Source: Neocallimastix lanati (nom. inval.) (Eukaryota; Neocallimastigomycota; Neocallimastigomycetes; Neocallimastigales; Neocallimastigaceae). Taken from it: DNA of 32,500 nt. The stretch is taken from NCBI GenBank assembly GCA_016946835.1, contig JACVTC010000027.1, positions 1,037,501-1,070,000 on the forward strand, given 5' to 3'. Every line of letters starts with the position of its first letter. Positions within the stretch are counted from its first letter, which is position 1. The notes under the pieces were generated by a model. It made no database searches. It was given only the letters and a program-made list of their open reading frames with translations, and was not told the origin of the DNA. The position numbers and the translations under genes were made by a program. Positions 20,513-32,500 of the stretch are shown here, piece after piece.

Positions 20513-22880
20513 TATTTTTAATTCATTAACCAATTATTTTATGTTATTATTTTTTTTAATAGTTTAACTTTTTTTTTTTCTCATATTTTTCATTTTTTAT
20601 ATTTTTTTAATAAATTTAATTTTATTAATAATTAAAGTTAGAAAATGAATATATCTAATTAATTTTTTTTTTTTTTTTTTGGATAATCAGAGATCCACCT
20701 TTTTATGGAATTAAAAAGATATTAAAAATTAAAAATTAAAAAGATATTAAAAATTAAAAATTAAAAATTAAAAATAAAAAAATATTAAAAAACTATAATT
20801 ATTAATTAATCTTATTTCATAATAATGATAATGATTTTTTTTTTTTTTAAAGTTAATTCAATCTGTACTTCATTTCTGTTCATATTCTCAACGATTTATT
20901 TTATAGGAAATCATTTCAATATATGAATTAAGTGAATAAATAATACTAATATAAATAAATTATATATAAATATATATAAATATGGATGTATAGAGATATA
21001 GTTAATAAATAAATAAATAAAGTTTAATAATTAAGGATAAGCAAAGTTAGTAAGAATGATGGAATTGAAAAAGAACCATTTGAAAGTAATAGTTTTCTTT
21101 TTCTTTATTTTATTATGTATTATATTATTTATATTTATTTATATTTATTTATATTTATTTATAATTGTTTTATAACTTATTTATTTATTTTAATGTTAAT
21201 AAATAAATATAAATAATTATTTGAAGAAACAATATAATTTTTTTTTTAAAAAAAAAGAAAGAAAAAAAGAAAAAGAAAAAAAAATAAATAAATAATATTA
21301 TATAATAATAGTAAAGATGAAACTTTTTTTTACTTTTTTTTTTTTTTTAAACTCAACTTATTATTACTTCATTTCATTATTTTTTTTCTTTTACCCTTAT
21401 ATTATTATATATTATTTATTTATTATTATTTATTGATTGATTTATTATTATTATTTATTATTATTATTTATTATTATTAAAGTTAGTTATTTAAAGTATT
21501 GTATAATAAAAGATATAAAACTATAAAATGCTATTAAATAAAATACCATTAAATAATAATAACCATTAAAAAATTATTTGATAATAAAATGAAATAATCA
21601 CTAATACATATTATTATTTTTATTTTATTTTTATTATATATATATATATATATATATCAAATACTAATAAACAACAATAAATAATACTATTATTAAAGTG
21701 ATGATAAAAAAAATTTTTTTAAATAACAAAAAAGTAAATAAATGCATTTTAAAGGATCATTACTATTGTTTGTTTTTCTATATATATATAAAATACGGTT
21801 AAATTCCTTTTTTTTTTTTTTTATAATTGATGATAATAGTATATAATAAATAATAATAATGGATTATTTCTATTATTATTAATATCATCATTAAATTATT
21901 TATTATTATTATTATTATTATTTATTATTTATTATTTACTATTATTTATTATTATTTTTACCCAACATTGTTTGGAAAAAATATAAATTTTGGGTCTTAT
22001 TATTTATATTATATTATTATTTATTATTTATTTATTATTTATTATTTATTTATTATTGTAATAACAGTAAATTAAAAAAAAAAAAAAATTTTTTTTTTTC
22101 TTTATGGTTATTCTCATCTTTAATAATTATTTATCATAAATTAATTTAAAAATTCATCTTTCATTTTTTTTTTTTTTTTACCCAAGATTGTTATTGTTTA
22201 AAAAATAAAATCATTTAAAGATATCTGTATATTTATATTTAATTAAAATAGAAACAAAATTAAAAAAAAAAAAAAAAAAAAATTAGTTTCTATGAAAGCC
22301 TCTATCAATAAAAAATTAAAAAAAAAATCTCCTTAATTAGAGTATCATAAAATGAAAAAAAAAAAAAAAATCAATCCATTTCTTTTCACATCACATGATA
22401 AAGTCTATGGATATAGAATTTAAGTCAACTCTACATAAAAAGAAAATTAATAATGAAAAGAATTTTATTATTATTATTATTAAATGATCAATCATTTATT
22501 ATTATTATTTATTTATTATTTATTATTATAATAATTTTTGTTATTATTATTTATTATTTATTATTTATATTTTTCTTTTTTAAAATTATTTAAACTGGTA
22601 ATTTTTTTTTTTTAAAAAAAAACTTTTATTCTTTTTTTTTTTTTTTTTTTTTATATTTAATATATAATATATCCATATAATGTTAAAGTAGAATAAATAG
22701 ATGTCCATTAAAAAACATTTTTTTTTTAACTTTTCATCTTTTAAAATAAAATAAAATAAAATAAAATAAATAATTTTTATAAATCAAATTATAATATAGA
22801 GAAAATATGTGAAGTTAAGGAAGGAAGGATTGGCCGTTTTTTTTTTCTATTTTATTTTATTGGTGATTTATTTTAAAACA
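20513..22880. other. Intergenic with minor repeats
   Basis: No gene. It includes ATTAAAAATTAAAA copies at 20718-20795; a 10-bp ATTTATATTT array at 21127-21167; ATT/ATTTATT tracts near 21408-21480, 21898-21955 and 22005-22055; TA at 21638-21657; and a less A/T-rich patch at 22375-22440 (CACATCACATGATAAAGTC). That patch shows no open frame or RNA fold I can defend. Confidence 0.75.
21127..21167 (+). repeat. ATTTATATTT 10-bp array
   Basis: About four head-to-tail ATTTATATTT units. Each junction makes ATTTATATTTA, matching the budding-yeast origin consensus WTTTAYRTTTW. In DNA this A/T-rich such matches are expected, so no origin is claimed. Confidence 0.85.
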
Positions 22881-22893
22881 TTATACAATTAAT

Positions 22894-22985
22894 CATTATT
22901 ATTCATTATTCATTATTCACTATTCATTATCATTCTTTATTATTATTATTATTATTCATTATTATTATCAATTATTATTATTATT
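22894..22985 (+). repeat. CATTATT 7-bp minisatellite grading into ATT
   Basis: CATTATT-type units with single CACTATT and CATTATCATT variants run to about 22935, followed by ATT runs and CATTATTATTATCAATT. The 7-bp period matches the TTATTTA arrays with a C substitution. Confidence 0.8.
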
Positions 22986-23128
22986 ATTATTCCTAATTAT
23001 TAGTATTGTTTATTATATATTTTTTTTAATTTTTTAATTATAAATGATTATTATAATTATAATTATAATTATTTTAATATTGTATATATAAAATATTTTT
23101 TAAATTTTTTAACTTTTTATTTTCTATT

Positions 23129-23164
23129 ATAAAAATATTATATTATAAAAATATTATATTATAT
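23129..23164 (+). repeat. 17-bp tandem duplication
   Basis: ATTATAAAAATATTATA occurs twice head to tail (AAAAATATT about 17 bases apart). Short and nearly perfect. Confidence 0.8.
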
Positions 23165-23349
23165 TTTTAACTTTTTTTATTTCTTTTATAATTTTTTTTT
23201 TAATTTCTATTCTCTCTAAATTAAAAAAGTTAATATATATATATATTGTATTAACCTTTTTTTTTTTTTCATTCTGTTTTATCTTTCAATCTGTATTTCT
23301 TGATATCCATGAAAAAGGATTGTTTCAATGAAATGAAAATAAATACTAG

Positions 23350-23460
23350 TTTTTTTTTTTATTTTTTCATTTTTTTATTTTTTATTTTTTCATTTTTTAT
23401 TTTTTATTTTTTTATTTTTATTTTTTTATTTTTATTTTTTTATTTTTTATTTTTATTTCT
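23350..23460 (+). repeat. ATTTTTT-type 7-8-bp T-rich minisatellite
   Basis: A run of units made of A plus five to seven T residues, with CATTTTTT variants near 23368 and 23390. Copies differ in T number, typical of slippage in T-runs. Confidence 0.8.
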
Positions 23461-23464
23461 TAAT

Positions 23465-24095
23465 TAAAGATTAAAAAGATTAATGTTCAGATAAAATAAT
23501 AATAATAAATATTTTTTATTTATTAAGTTTTTATTTTGAAATTTAAAGTCCATCAATAGAAATGGGATGATCTATGAATCCACTCTACTTTTTATTTTTT
23601 ATTTTATTTTTTTATTATTATTTTTTTAATACTATTTAAAAAAAAGGAAAAAAAAAAAAAAAAAAAGGAAAAGGAAAAGGAAAAAAATTGGAAAAAATTC
23701 AATCATTTCATATAATTTAAAGTTTTAATTTTTAATTTCTCTGGATAATTTAAAATAAAATTAAAAAATTTAAAACAAATTTTATTTTTGGGTTAAAAAA
23801 AAAAAGAAATATTTTTTTATTTAATTAATGAATAAATAAATAAATAAATAAATATTAATGTAAAAGTGAATAATAATAATTTAATGAATAGTGAATAAAT
23901 ATTAATATTCCATAGTCCATATTTTATATTTATTTTTATTATATTTAATTTTTTTTATTTTTTATTTGTTTTAGCCATGAAAATTTTTGTTTCTAAAGGA
24001 GAGAAAGGAGAGAATAATAAAAGAATTTTTTTTTTATATAAAGATATACTAGAATGATTAATAATAATAATAACATAATAATAATAAGTAATAAA
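23465..24095. other. Intergenic, no gene seen
   Basis: Mostly A/T. One patch at 23545-23590 reads AAAGTCCATCAATAGAAATG and AATCCACTCTAC; AAAAGG repeats lie at about 23664-23686 and an AAAT run at 23831-23854. No frame or RNA structure is supported. Confidence 0.7.
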
Positions 24096-24098
24096 TAA

Positions 24099-24225
24099 TG
24101 GAATAATAATAAAAGATTGTATTTATAATAATGGAATAATAAATAATAGAAATAATAATAAAAGATTGCATTTATAATAATGGAATAATAAATAATAATT
24201 AATAATAAAAGATTGTATTTTTAAT
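24099..24225 (+). repeat. About 48-bp direct repeat, three copies
   Basis: AAAAGATTGTATTTATAATA or its GCATTT variant begins at 24111, 24160 and 24207 (spacings 49 and 47). Each is linked by ATGGAATAATAAATAATA-type sequence. Copies differ by small indels in the AAT tracts. Confidence 0.88.
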
Positions 24226-25370
24226 AGAAATAATAAAAATAGTTATGATAAATAGTATAAAAAAAAAATTGAAAAGAAAATATTTATTCAATTATTATTT
24301 AATTATTCATTTATTTTATTTTATTTTATTTTATTTTTTATTATTTTATTTTATTTTTGTTAATACTTTTTTTCACCTTTTTTGTCAACTTTTTTAATTT
24401 AATTTTTTTTTTTTTTTTTTTTTTTTTTTTGAATTTTTATTTTTTTAAAATTTTCAATTTAATTTAATTAAAAAATTAAACTTTTTTAAGTTTTAATGAT
24501 GAATTTTTAATGTTTTAAAATTTTTTTTTATTTTTTTATTTTTTATTCTCTTAAAGGAAAAGAGAAAAGAGTTTTCAATTAACTCTACTCAATAATTAAT
24601 ATATCTTTATTTTATACTTTATTACTTTACTTTTCTTTACTTTACTATAATTTATTCAATTTTATTCAATTTTATTCAATTTTATTTTATTTTATTTTAT
24701 TTTATCATTGATATTAGTTCATTTTATTTATTTTTTATTATCATTTTTTAATTTTAATTATCTTATATATATATATATATATATTTATGGATAAAATTTA
24801 AAAAATATTTATTTTGGTCATCTAAACCTAATGAAATTGATTTTTTTTTAAAAAAAAATTTTAAAAATATTTAAATATATAAATTATCTATAAAAATAAT
24901 ATATTTATTAATTAATTTATTTATTTTTAATTCTTTTAATAAAAATTAAATGCTTAAATGATAATATTTATTACTTAATAATAATAATAATAATAAAATA
25001 ATAATAATAATCAAATAAAAATAATAATAAAATGATAATAATAAAAATAAAATAAAATTTTAAAGTTAAATGATTCACCAAAATTAAAAGTTATAAAAAA
25101 AAGATATATATATATATGTATATATTATGTATATTATGTAAAGATAGGTAATATTATTTATGATATACTTTAAAATTTTAATTTAAATAAACTTTTGATG
25201 TATGATTTCTGATGGTGTGAATTTAAAAAAAAAAAAAGGTGAGAGAAGAACATTTCTCATCAATTAAAAAAGTTAAATAAGTATAAAAAAAAAAAAAAAA
25301 AAAAACATCATTATTATTATAACTAAATTTTTATTTGTTATTTATTTAAAAAAAAAAAAATTTTTTTTTT
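24226..25370. other. Intergenic with small tandem repeats
   Basis: No gene. TTTTA runs at 24316-24345; a TTCAATTTTA array (about three units) at 24655-24683 followed by TTTTA; TA at 24766-24784; AAT runs at 24979-25040. Confidence 0.8.
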
Positions 25371-25700
25371 TTTTTATTTTTTTTCTATTAATTATAAAGG
25401 TATTTCCTTTCAATCAATAATTCTTTATACATCATATTTATTATCTGGTAGCTATCTCCACAGTTATAGATGGATAGGGTGCATTGATTCCTCTTGACCT
25501 CAAAAAACATTATTTTCTATTATTAAAAAAATTTTTTTTTATATTTTTTAATCAAAAGTTTTGTGTTGTTATTACTCTTTTTTTTTTTTTTTCAATGGAT
25601 CTATTGGAATACTGTTAATTTATTATATTCTACCATAAAGGATTGATTCCTCATTATTACTTATGATTCATTAAAAATATTTGTTGTAAAATAATCTCTT
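25371..25700. other. Slightly G/C-richer island with a weak hairpin
   Basis: A less A/T-biased patch centred on 25448-25500 (GGTAGCTATCTCCACAG, TGGATAGGGTGCATTG, CTCTTGACC). CTAT/CCA at 25452-25460 can pair with TGG/ATAG at 25471-25477 with a bulge. There is no open frame over about 30 codons and no tRNA T-arm. It may be an ancient exon or a non-coding RNA. Confidence 0.4.
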
Positions 25701-25883
25701 TAATAAATTATTTAACTTTCTTATAATATCTGAAAGAAAAAATATATATTTATTACTATTTATTATTTTTCATTATTATATTAAAAAAAAAATTTTTTTT
25801 TATTACTATTACTTTTTTTTTTTTTTTGTCTTGCTATTGTTGTTATTACTCATTTTCTTGATCTAAAACCTATTCTCTATCTT

Positions 25884-25919
<36 letters not shown>

Positions 25920-26860
25920 TTAATGAATTCTATATCATCATTTTATTTATTCATTTATATTTACTTTATATTATCTATTTATCTCTCTCTCTCTTTTTTT
26001 TTTTTTTTTTTTTTTTCATTCATTAAAACTTTATTAAATATAAAAAGTCCTTTCACTGAACTCCATATTATATAGAAATGACTAATATGGGAGTAATATA
26101 TAAAAGTAAAATAATAAAAAAAAAAAATAAAAAATTAAAAAAAATAGTAATAAAAAAAAATCACATCTCTATATCATTAGCTTAATTATTATTATTATTA
26201 TTATTATTATTATTTTTTAATAAAGTATAATTTATATATTTTTTTTATTTTTTTGATCAAATCATCATGAATAATACGAATCAATCTTAAAAAATTAGTG
26301 AATTTTAATTTATTAATGACAACTTTTGGAAAAATAACATTATAAAAAAAAAAAACTTGATTAATGATGACATACCTTTCATAAATAGTTCTTTATTACT
26401 TTATATAATAATAATAATAATAATAATAAACATGGTAATATGAATATAAAAGTTAACACTAAATATTAATTAATAAAATATAGATAGAGATTAAGATAGA
26501 TTAAATCAATCAATTAATATATATATATCAATATATATATATCTATATAAAATATTGATAAGAAGAGACATGAGACCTCATTTTAATCTCTCAAATGATT
26601 CATTAAATTAAACTAAAATAAAAAAAATAGTCATTCTAATTATAATGGATATTGGAGAAATGGAGAAAAAAAAGAAAACAAAAAAAAGAAAGAAATGAAT
26701 AAAAAAAAATTATAATATAAAAATTTTATTTTTGACCTATTTTTATTTCATTATTTTTATTTTCTATTCTATTTAACAGAAAAAAAAAAGGAAAAGTATC
26801 ATTCATTTTTAATATTTTAAAAGTTTTTTTTTTATTATTTCTAGTTATTTTTAAAAACTA
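25701..26860. other. Intergenic, no gene seen
   Basis: Homopolymers plus a CT run at 25982-25994, an ATT run at about 26188-26212, an AAT run at about 26407-26429 and a TA-rich palindromic stretch at 26517-26545. No coding frame is supported. Confidence 0.8.
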
Positions 26861-26861
26861 A

Positions 26862-27000
<139 letters not shown>

Positions 27001-27482
27001 ATTATTATTATTTGTATGGCATATTCCATACGTCTTTTATATTTTAAACAAAAAAAAAATTTTTTTTTTTTTAAAAAATCAACATCTATATATATCTATA
27101 TACAATTATATATAGAGATATATATATATAAATTCAATTATTTGTATAATTATTATTTTTTTTTATTTTGTTTAAAAAAGTTAAAAAGATGTTTCAAAAA
27201 AAAAAAAAAAATAAAAATAAAAAATAAAAATAATTGAATTTTTTTTTTTTTTTTTTCATTTAAAAAATTTTTTTTTTAATGTCATTTTTTTTTTAATATA
27301 TTAATAAAAAATATTATTATTTATTATTTTTTTTTTATTGATTATTATTATTTATTATTTATTGTCCTTAATTTTTTTTATACAATGTTTTATATATCAT
27401 ATTTAATTATTTTATTTCATAATTACCTTTATGATTAACCTTTATTTTTTATTTTTTTTTTCATGTATTTAGATTTATTTAA

Positions 27483-27519
<37 letters not shown>

Positions 27520-28160
27520 CATTCAAGCGTTATAATTCAGATGATATATATTTATATAATGTATATATAATAAAAAAAAAATAAAATAAAAAAAAAGTTA
27601 AATATTTTAAATTTGATTTACATAAATAAATTCATTAACTTAATATATATAATTTATATTATAAAAAGTATATATGTTAATACATAAAAAGGCATAAAAA
27701 AAATAAAGAAGAATAAAAACAAATAAATAATACAATAAAAAATTATAAAAAAAAAGTATGATTTCAAAAAAAAAAATTTTTTTTTTCCTTATTTTATTAA
27801 TTTTTTAATTTTTGATTTTTTTTTTTTTTTTTATTAATTTATTTTTTTTTTTCTATAAAGAATTTTTGTTAACATTTTTTTTTTTTTTACCCTTTTCGTT
27901 TGTATCCATATTTACTTTTAATTTAATTTCAAATAGGATTAGGATAGGCATAAGTATTTCCAATTTTTTTTATTTTTTTATTCATTTTTTAATTATATTT
28001 TATCTTTATTTATATTCTCTATCTAATTTTTAAGAAAAAAAAAAGTATTTTTTTTTTTCTTTTGTTTCTACTTTATTTTTCATTAATATTATATAAATCT
28101 TAAATAGGTAATCATAACTATGTATATATATATTAATTAAATAAACCTATTAATAAAATA
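27001..28160. other. Intergenic, homopolymer-rich
   Basis: No gene. TA/TATC tracts at 27085-27130, a T-run of about 35 at 27485-27519, and several 10-17 base A/T runs. Open frames are Phe/Lys-rich and lack any domain. Confidence 0.8.
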
Positions 28161-28164
28161 AAAA

Positions 28165-28415
28165 AAAAAACGAACCTTTTTTTTTTTTTTTTTTTTTTCA
28201 AAAATATTAATACTAAAATTAAAAAAAAAATAAACCTTTTTTTTTTATTTCCAATTGATAAAGTAATAAATAAAGTAAACCTTTTTTTTTTCCAATTAAT
28301 AAAGTACTAAATAAACCTTTTTTTTTTTCATTAATAAAGTATTAAATAAAAATAAACCTTTTTTTTTTTATATTAATAAATATAAATAAAATTAAATTAA
28401 ACCTTTTTTTTTTTT
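28165..28415 (+). repeat. AAACC-poly(T) degenerate repeat, six copies
   Basis: ACC followed by 9-20 T residues occurs near 28175, 28235, 28279, 28315, 28356 and 28400. Each is separated by TTAATAAAGTAATAAATAAA-like A-rich spacers. Units are about 36-60 bases and degenerate. The CC doublet is conserved in every copy. Confidence 0.8.
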
Positions 28416-29546
28416 ATCAATTAAAAAAATAATAAAAAAATAATTTTTTTTATTAAAAAAAAAAAAAAATAAAAATATATTTATATATAAAATTTATTAT
28501 TATTATTATTATTTTGTATAAAAAAGTTCATCATTTTTTACAATAGATTTTCATGATTTCATTGGTGTAGTCCTTTATCATTACCAAATAAATCAAAACC
28601 TATGATGATCCTTGCCTATTTTTATATTCTATCTATAAATTTTTAATTTATAATTCTTTATTGCATATTGCATGCATGATAGTAGTATCTGCAAGTGTTG
28701 TATTAATAAATTATTATTCAATATATATATATAATTATTATATATATATATATATTTTTTTTCTTTATTTAAAGATCATAAAAAAAGGGATACAAAATCT
28801 TTCTTTTTTTTTTTTTTTTTTAAAAAAAAAAAATTCATTTTCATTTTCATTTTCATTCTAATTAAAAAAAAAAAAAAAAAATTAAAAATTTAAATTAATA
28901 AAAATTATTAAAATATTAAAAAAAAATATTATTATTATTAAAAAACTTTGATAATTATTGGTAAAAAAAAAAAAAATAAAAATAAAAATATAAATATTTA
29001 TTAAAAAATTAAAAATATTAAAAGTATTTATTAAAGTCATTCAATTTCAATTTCATTTCATTTCTTAATTAAAAAAAAAAAAGAAAACAACTAAATTTTA
29101 AAATTTATTATTAAAAAAAAAAAAAAAAAAATAAAAATAAAAATTAAAAAAAAGTTTAAATAAATTTTTAATCAATTTAAAAAATTTAAAAAATTAAAAA
29201 TCTTAACAAAAATATAATTAAAATTAATACAAAAATATGGCAAATTAATGTTTTTAAAATTTATTATGAAAGTAATTATAAAAAAAGAACTAAAAATAAA
29301 AAAAAATATATCAAATTTAATCTTTTTATTTTGTTTAATATGTTTATCTATTTCTATATAACACATATAACACATACATATATTCTTATATCATTGATTT
29401 TTATTTTTTAAAAAATTTTAAAATCTTTTTTTCTTTTTTTTTTTTTTATTTTTTTTAATAAGTACCATTTTATTATTGTTTTTTTCTTTTTCTTTTTTTA
29501 TATTATACTTATTTTGTTTGTTTGTTTTTATCTAAATAATTTTCAT

Positions 29547-29580
<34 letters not shown>

Positions 29581-29680
29581 TATTAATTTTAACACCATAA
29601 TAAAATTCTTCAAATCCAATTATTAAAATATATATATATATATATATTTGTATCATATATAACTTTTTTTCACCATAAAC
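28416..29680. other. Intergenic with one less A/T-rich patch
   Basis: 28545-28700 is somewhat richer in G/C (TTGGTGTAGTCC, CCTATGATGATCCTTGCC, GCATGCATG). No extended frame, tRNA or paired C/D boxes were found. The rest is A- and T-runs, including a TTTTCA run at about 28836-28857 and TA runs at 28719-28755. Confidence 0.7.
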
Positions 29681-29686
29681 TCATTT

Positions 29687-29726
29687 TTTTGTCTTATTTT
29701 GTCTTATTTTGTCTTATTTTGTCTGT
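29687..29726 (+). repeat. TTTTGTCTTA 10-bp tandem repeat
   Basis: Three full units plus a fourth diverging at GTCTG. A short ATCT run follows at 29758-29781. Confidence 0.9.
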
Positions 29727-31775
29727 TTTCCATTTTAATTATATTAGATATTTAATATCTATCTATCTATTTATCTATCTTTTTTTTTTAAGTTTTTTGA
29801 TCAAATAAATAGATATTAAGAAATTTATATATATACATTTAATAAAACAAATCTACATATATAAATTATATGAAATAAAAAAAAAATTATTTAAAATATA
29901 TTATTTTTTATTTAAATTAATTTTTTTTTTTTTTTAAAATAGATAATTAAAAAGATAATTAATTATTTTTTTTTTATATTTTTTAATTTTTTTTTATGAT
30001 TCATCTATTTTGAATAGTTATTATTATTATTATTACTATTACTATTTATTATTATTTTTTTTTTTTTATTTTTTTAAATTATTTTAAACTTTAAATTTAA
30101 TTCTGTGATATAAAAAAAAAAAAAAATGAATCATTTAAAATAAATGGAAATAAATGAATGAATACTAAATAAATAAATAAATAAATGTCAATAAATAAAT
30201 ATATATATAATTGTAAATAAATAAATAAATAAATAAATAAATTATTAATTAACTAAATGTTTGGTACAAAATTTAATTAAATTTTAAAACTTTTATAAAT
30301 CAAAAAAAAAAAAAAAAAAAAATTTATATTAAAAATAAAAATTAAAATAAATTTTTAAAAAGGAATAAAAAAATAATAAAAATTATTATTGAAAAAGAAA
30401 AATGTAAAATGTAAAATAATAATAATTAAAAACAAAAAAAACAAAAAAACAAAATAAAAATAAAAATAATATTTTATAAAATAAAATAAAAATATAATTA
30501 CAAAATATTTCTTTGTTCTTTTTATTTTTTTATTTTTTTTTTCAATATTTTAATCTTTTCATATTTTGATTAATTCATTTTTTTTTATTTATTTTTAATT
30601 TTTATTGTTTTTTAAAAAAAAACAATTAAAAAAAAATTAAATATATATATTAATATTTATTTTGTATATTTATTTTGTATATTTATTTTGTATATTCTAT
30701 ATATATATATATATATATAATTTTTTTTTTTTTTAATTTAGAGTTAAAATGTTTAAAAAAAAAAAAAATCTGAATTTTAAACTTTACTTTAGATGAGTTT
30801 AAATTTTTTAATTAATGAAAAATTATTATTTAATTTTTTTTTTTATTTTTATTTTTTTTTATCATCATCATCATCATCATCATTATTATTAATTTTTTTT
30901 TTTTTTCATTTTATTATATATACATTTTAGATTTTTATATTTTTATTTTTATTTATTTTATTTTATTTTTATTTTTATTTTTTATTTTTATTTATTTATT
31001 TATTTTATTTTATTTTATTTTATTTTATTTTTTTTTTTATTTTTAAATTTTATGATCATTTAATAAAAGTTTAAATAAATATTTTCTTTATGGTAGTTTA
31101 ATAGATGTATATATATATTTTAAATTAAAAATTCCTTTTTTTTTTTTTTATTTTTATTTCATTTTTATTTCATTTTAATATTTATATATTAAAATTTTAT
31201 GATTTATTTATTTAATTCTTTTTTTTTTTTTTTTTTTTTATGAATTCTTTCCATTAAACCTGTTTTAATTTATTATCTTAAAATATTTTATTTTTTATTT
31301 TATTTTTATTTTATTATATATTGATAATATTTAATTTTTTTTTTATTAAAAGATATTTAATGTTTATTATTAAATATTTAATTTTTTTTTATTGTTTTAA
31401 TGAAACTAATTAAAATAATAAATAAATAAATAGGAAAAAAAAAGTTTTTTAGTTATTATCATTTTCTTCTAAATAAAATTATATATTTGTTTATTTATTG
31501 ATAATTAAAGTAACAATTTTTTTTAACAAATTTAAAAAAAAATAATAATAATAAAAATAAAAATATAAAAAAAAAAAATTAAAAATAAAAAGGTGATTAA
31601 TGTTATTAAAAAAAAAAAATTAATAATAATAAAAAATAAATGAAAAAAAAATAATAAAAGGATAAATAGTAAACTATATAAACTTTTTTAATTATATCTA
31701 AATAATAGTAGGAATGTAAACAATAATAATAGATCATGAAAATAAAAAATGAAATTGATGGTAATGGCTATTATT
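29727..31775. other. Intergenic with small microsatellites
   Basis: No gene. AAAT runs at 30166-30184 and 30215-30241; a 13-bp TATATTTATTTTG array at about 30655-30698 (three copies); ATC units at 30861-30883; TTTTA and ATTTTT runs at 30945-31030. Nothing else is supported. Confidence 0.8.
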
Positions 31776-31778
31776 TTT

Positions 31779-31900
31779 ATTTAATATTTAATATTTTATT
31801 TTTATTTAATATTTTATTTTTATTTAATATTTTATATTTTATTTTTATTTAATATTTTATATTTTATTTTTATTTAATATTTTATTTTTATTTAATAGTA
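31779..31900 (+). repeat. 18/25-bp TTAATATTTTATTTTTAT minisatellite
   Basis: TTAATATT (TTAATAGT in the last copy) recurs at 31781, 31806, 31824, 31849, 31874 and 31892. Spacings are 25, 18, 25, 25 and 18, so the two unit lengths differ by 7 bases, an extra ATTTTAT-type segment in most long copies. Copies are otherwise nearly identical. Confidence 0.9.
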
Positions 31901-32500
31901 ATATTAATTAATTAAATATTATATAATAGACTATTCAATTCCTATTTTTTGTTTTTTTTTCATTATTTCATTTTATTTTATGTTTATAGAGAACATTTGG
32001 GAAAAAAAAAAAAAGTAATAATAATAAAAATGATTAATAGGATTACTAATATTAAAATTATATATATAAAAAATTAAAATTTTTAAATTTTTTATTTTTT
32101 ATAATAAATATCATAAAATCTTTATATATTTAATAAAAATAATATAAATAATTAAATAGTAAAAAAAATAAAATAAAAGTTTAAAGGATTAATCAATGAA
32201 AATTGTTTTCATTTTTTTTTTTTATCGTTATGTAATTTATGACATCATTAAATTAAATTAAAAAAAAAAAAAAAATAACAAAATAACTATGGATACTATT
32301 GATTTTTTTTTTTTTTTTTTTTTATCTTTTTTTCATTATTTTATTTTATTTTATTTTTTATAATTAATGTTATTTCATTTATTTATTTATTTATTTTGTC
32401 TTTTTTTATTTTTTATTTTTTTTTTATTTATTTATTTATTATTATTTTTTTTCTTTTATTGTAGGCATGCATAATTAATTCATAAATTAACCATAAATTA
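31901..32500. other. Intergenic to window end
   Basis: Homopolymers, an ATTT run at about 32379-32394 and a final GTAGGCATGCATAATTAA patch. No gene, RNA or array is supported. Confidence 0.75.

Noticed and set aside
22375-24600. Recurring AACTCTAC/CCACTCTAC at about 22425, 23579 and 24579
   Set aside because: The shared core is eight to nine bases and the surrounding sequences do not align, so a repeat family is not supported.
28602-28608. ATGATGA resembling a snoRNA C box
   Set aside because: No matching CTGA D box lies within the expected distance on the same strand.

Overview
This is an extremely A+T-rich eukaryotic window in which intergenic DNA dominates. I can support one protein-coding gene with confidence: an intronless-looking 479-codon frame on the minus strand at 4815-6254. 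It stands out because it is visibly richer in G+C, has real codon diversity, and is bounded by a start context, an in-frame upstream stop and downstream AATAAA hexamers. The rest is poly(dA)/poly(dT) runs, di-, tri- and tetranucleotide microsatellites, and several minisatellites. No tRNA, rRNA, CRISPR array, bacterial-type operon or recognisable transposon was seen. The host is most likely an anaerobic gut fungus (Neocallimastigomycota: Piromyces, Neocallimastix or Anaeromyces type), because sparse genes in near-pure A/T DNA with ATT and TTATTTA arrays fit that group. A dictyostelid or another A/T-rich protist is the alternative. No species marker is present, so this is inference.

Layout. 1-4740 is homopolymer and microsatellite intergenic DNA with a TTCCA minisatellite and a 52-bp duplication. 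4744-6360 is the single gene with its probable poly(A) and promoter signals. 6400-8480 is more homopolymer-rich intergenic DNA with a 30-bp tandem duplication. 8486-11470 changes texture: mixed A/T with few long homopolymers, and clean minisatellites of 55, 17, 23 and 40 bp. 12000-19620 is the most structured part: a family of modular arrays built on a 7-bp TTATTTA-type unit, present in both orientations, with an embedded 16-bp perfect palindrome plus CTC and a T-run that recurs at array edges and forms a 34/41-bp array with a 110-bp higher-order period. 19620-32500 returns to homopolymer-rich intergenic DNA with long ATT/AAT microsatellites and small minisatellites.

The gene product has no catalytic domain that I recognise. 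It looks largely disordered: a short conserved-looking N-terminal segment, a long Asp/Glu/Tyr tract, a basic RRNLF-containing segment, a Ser/Thr-rich tail with several S/T-P sites, and a basic C-terminus. The motif set suggests a phospho-regulated, perhaps cyclin/CDK- or phosphatase-linked protein, but this is inference from short linear motifs. No second gene is present with which to infer a pathway. The best candidate for something new is the modular heptamer/palindrome satellite system at 12.4-19.6 kb.
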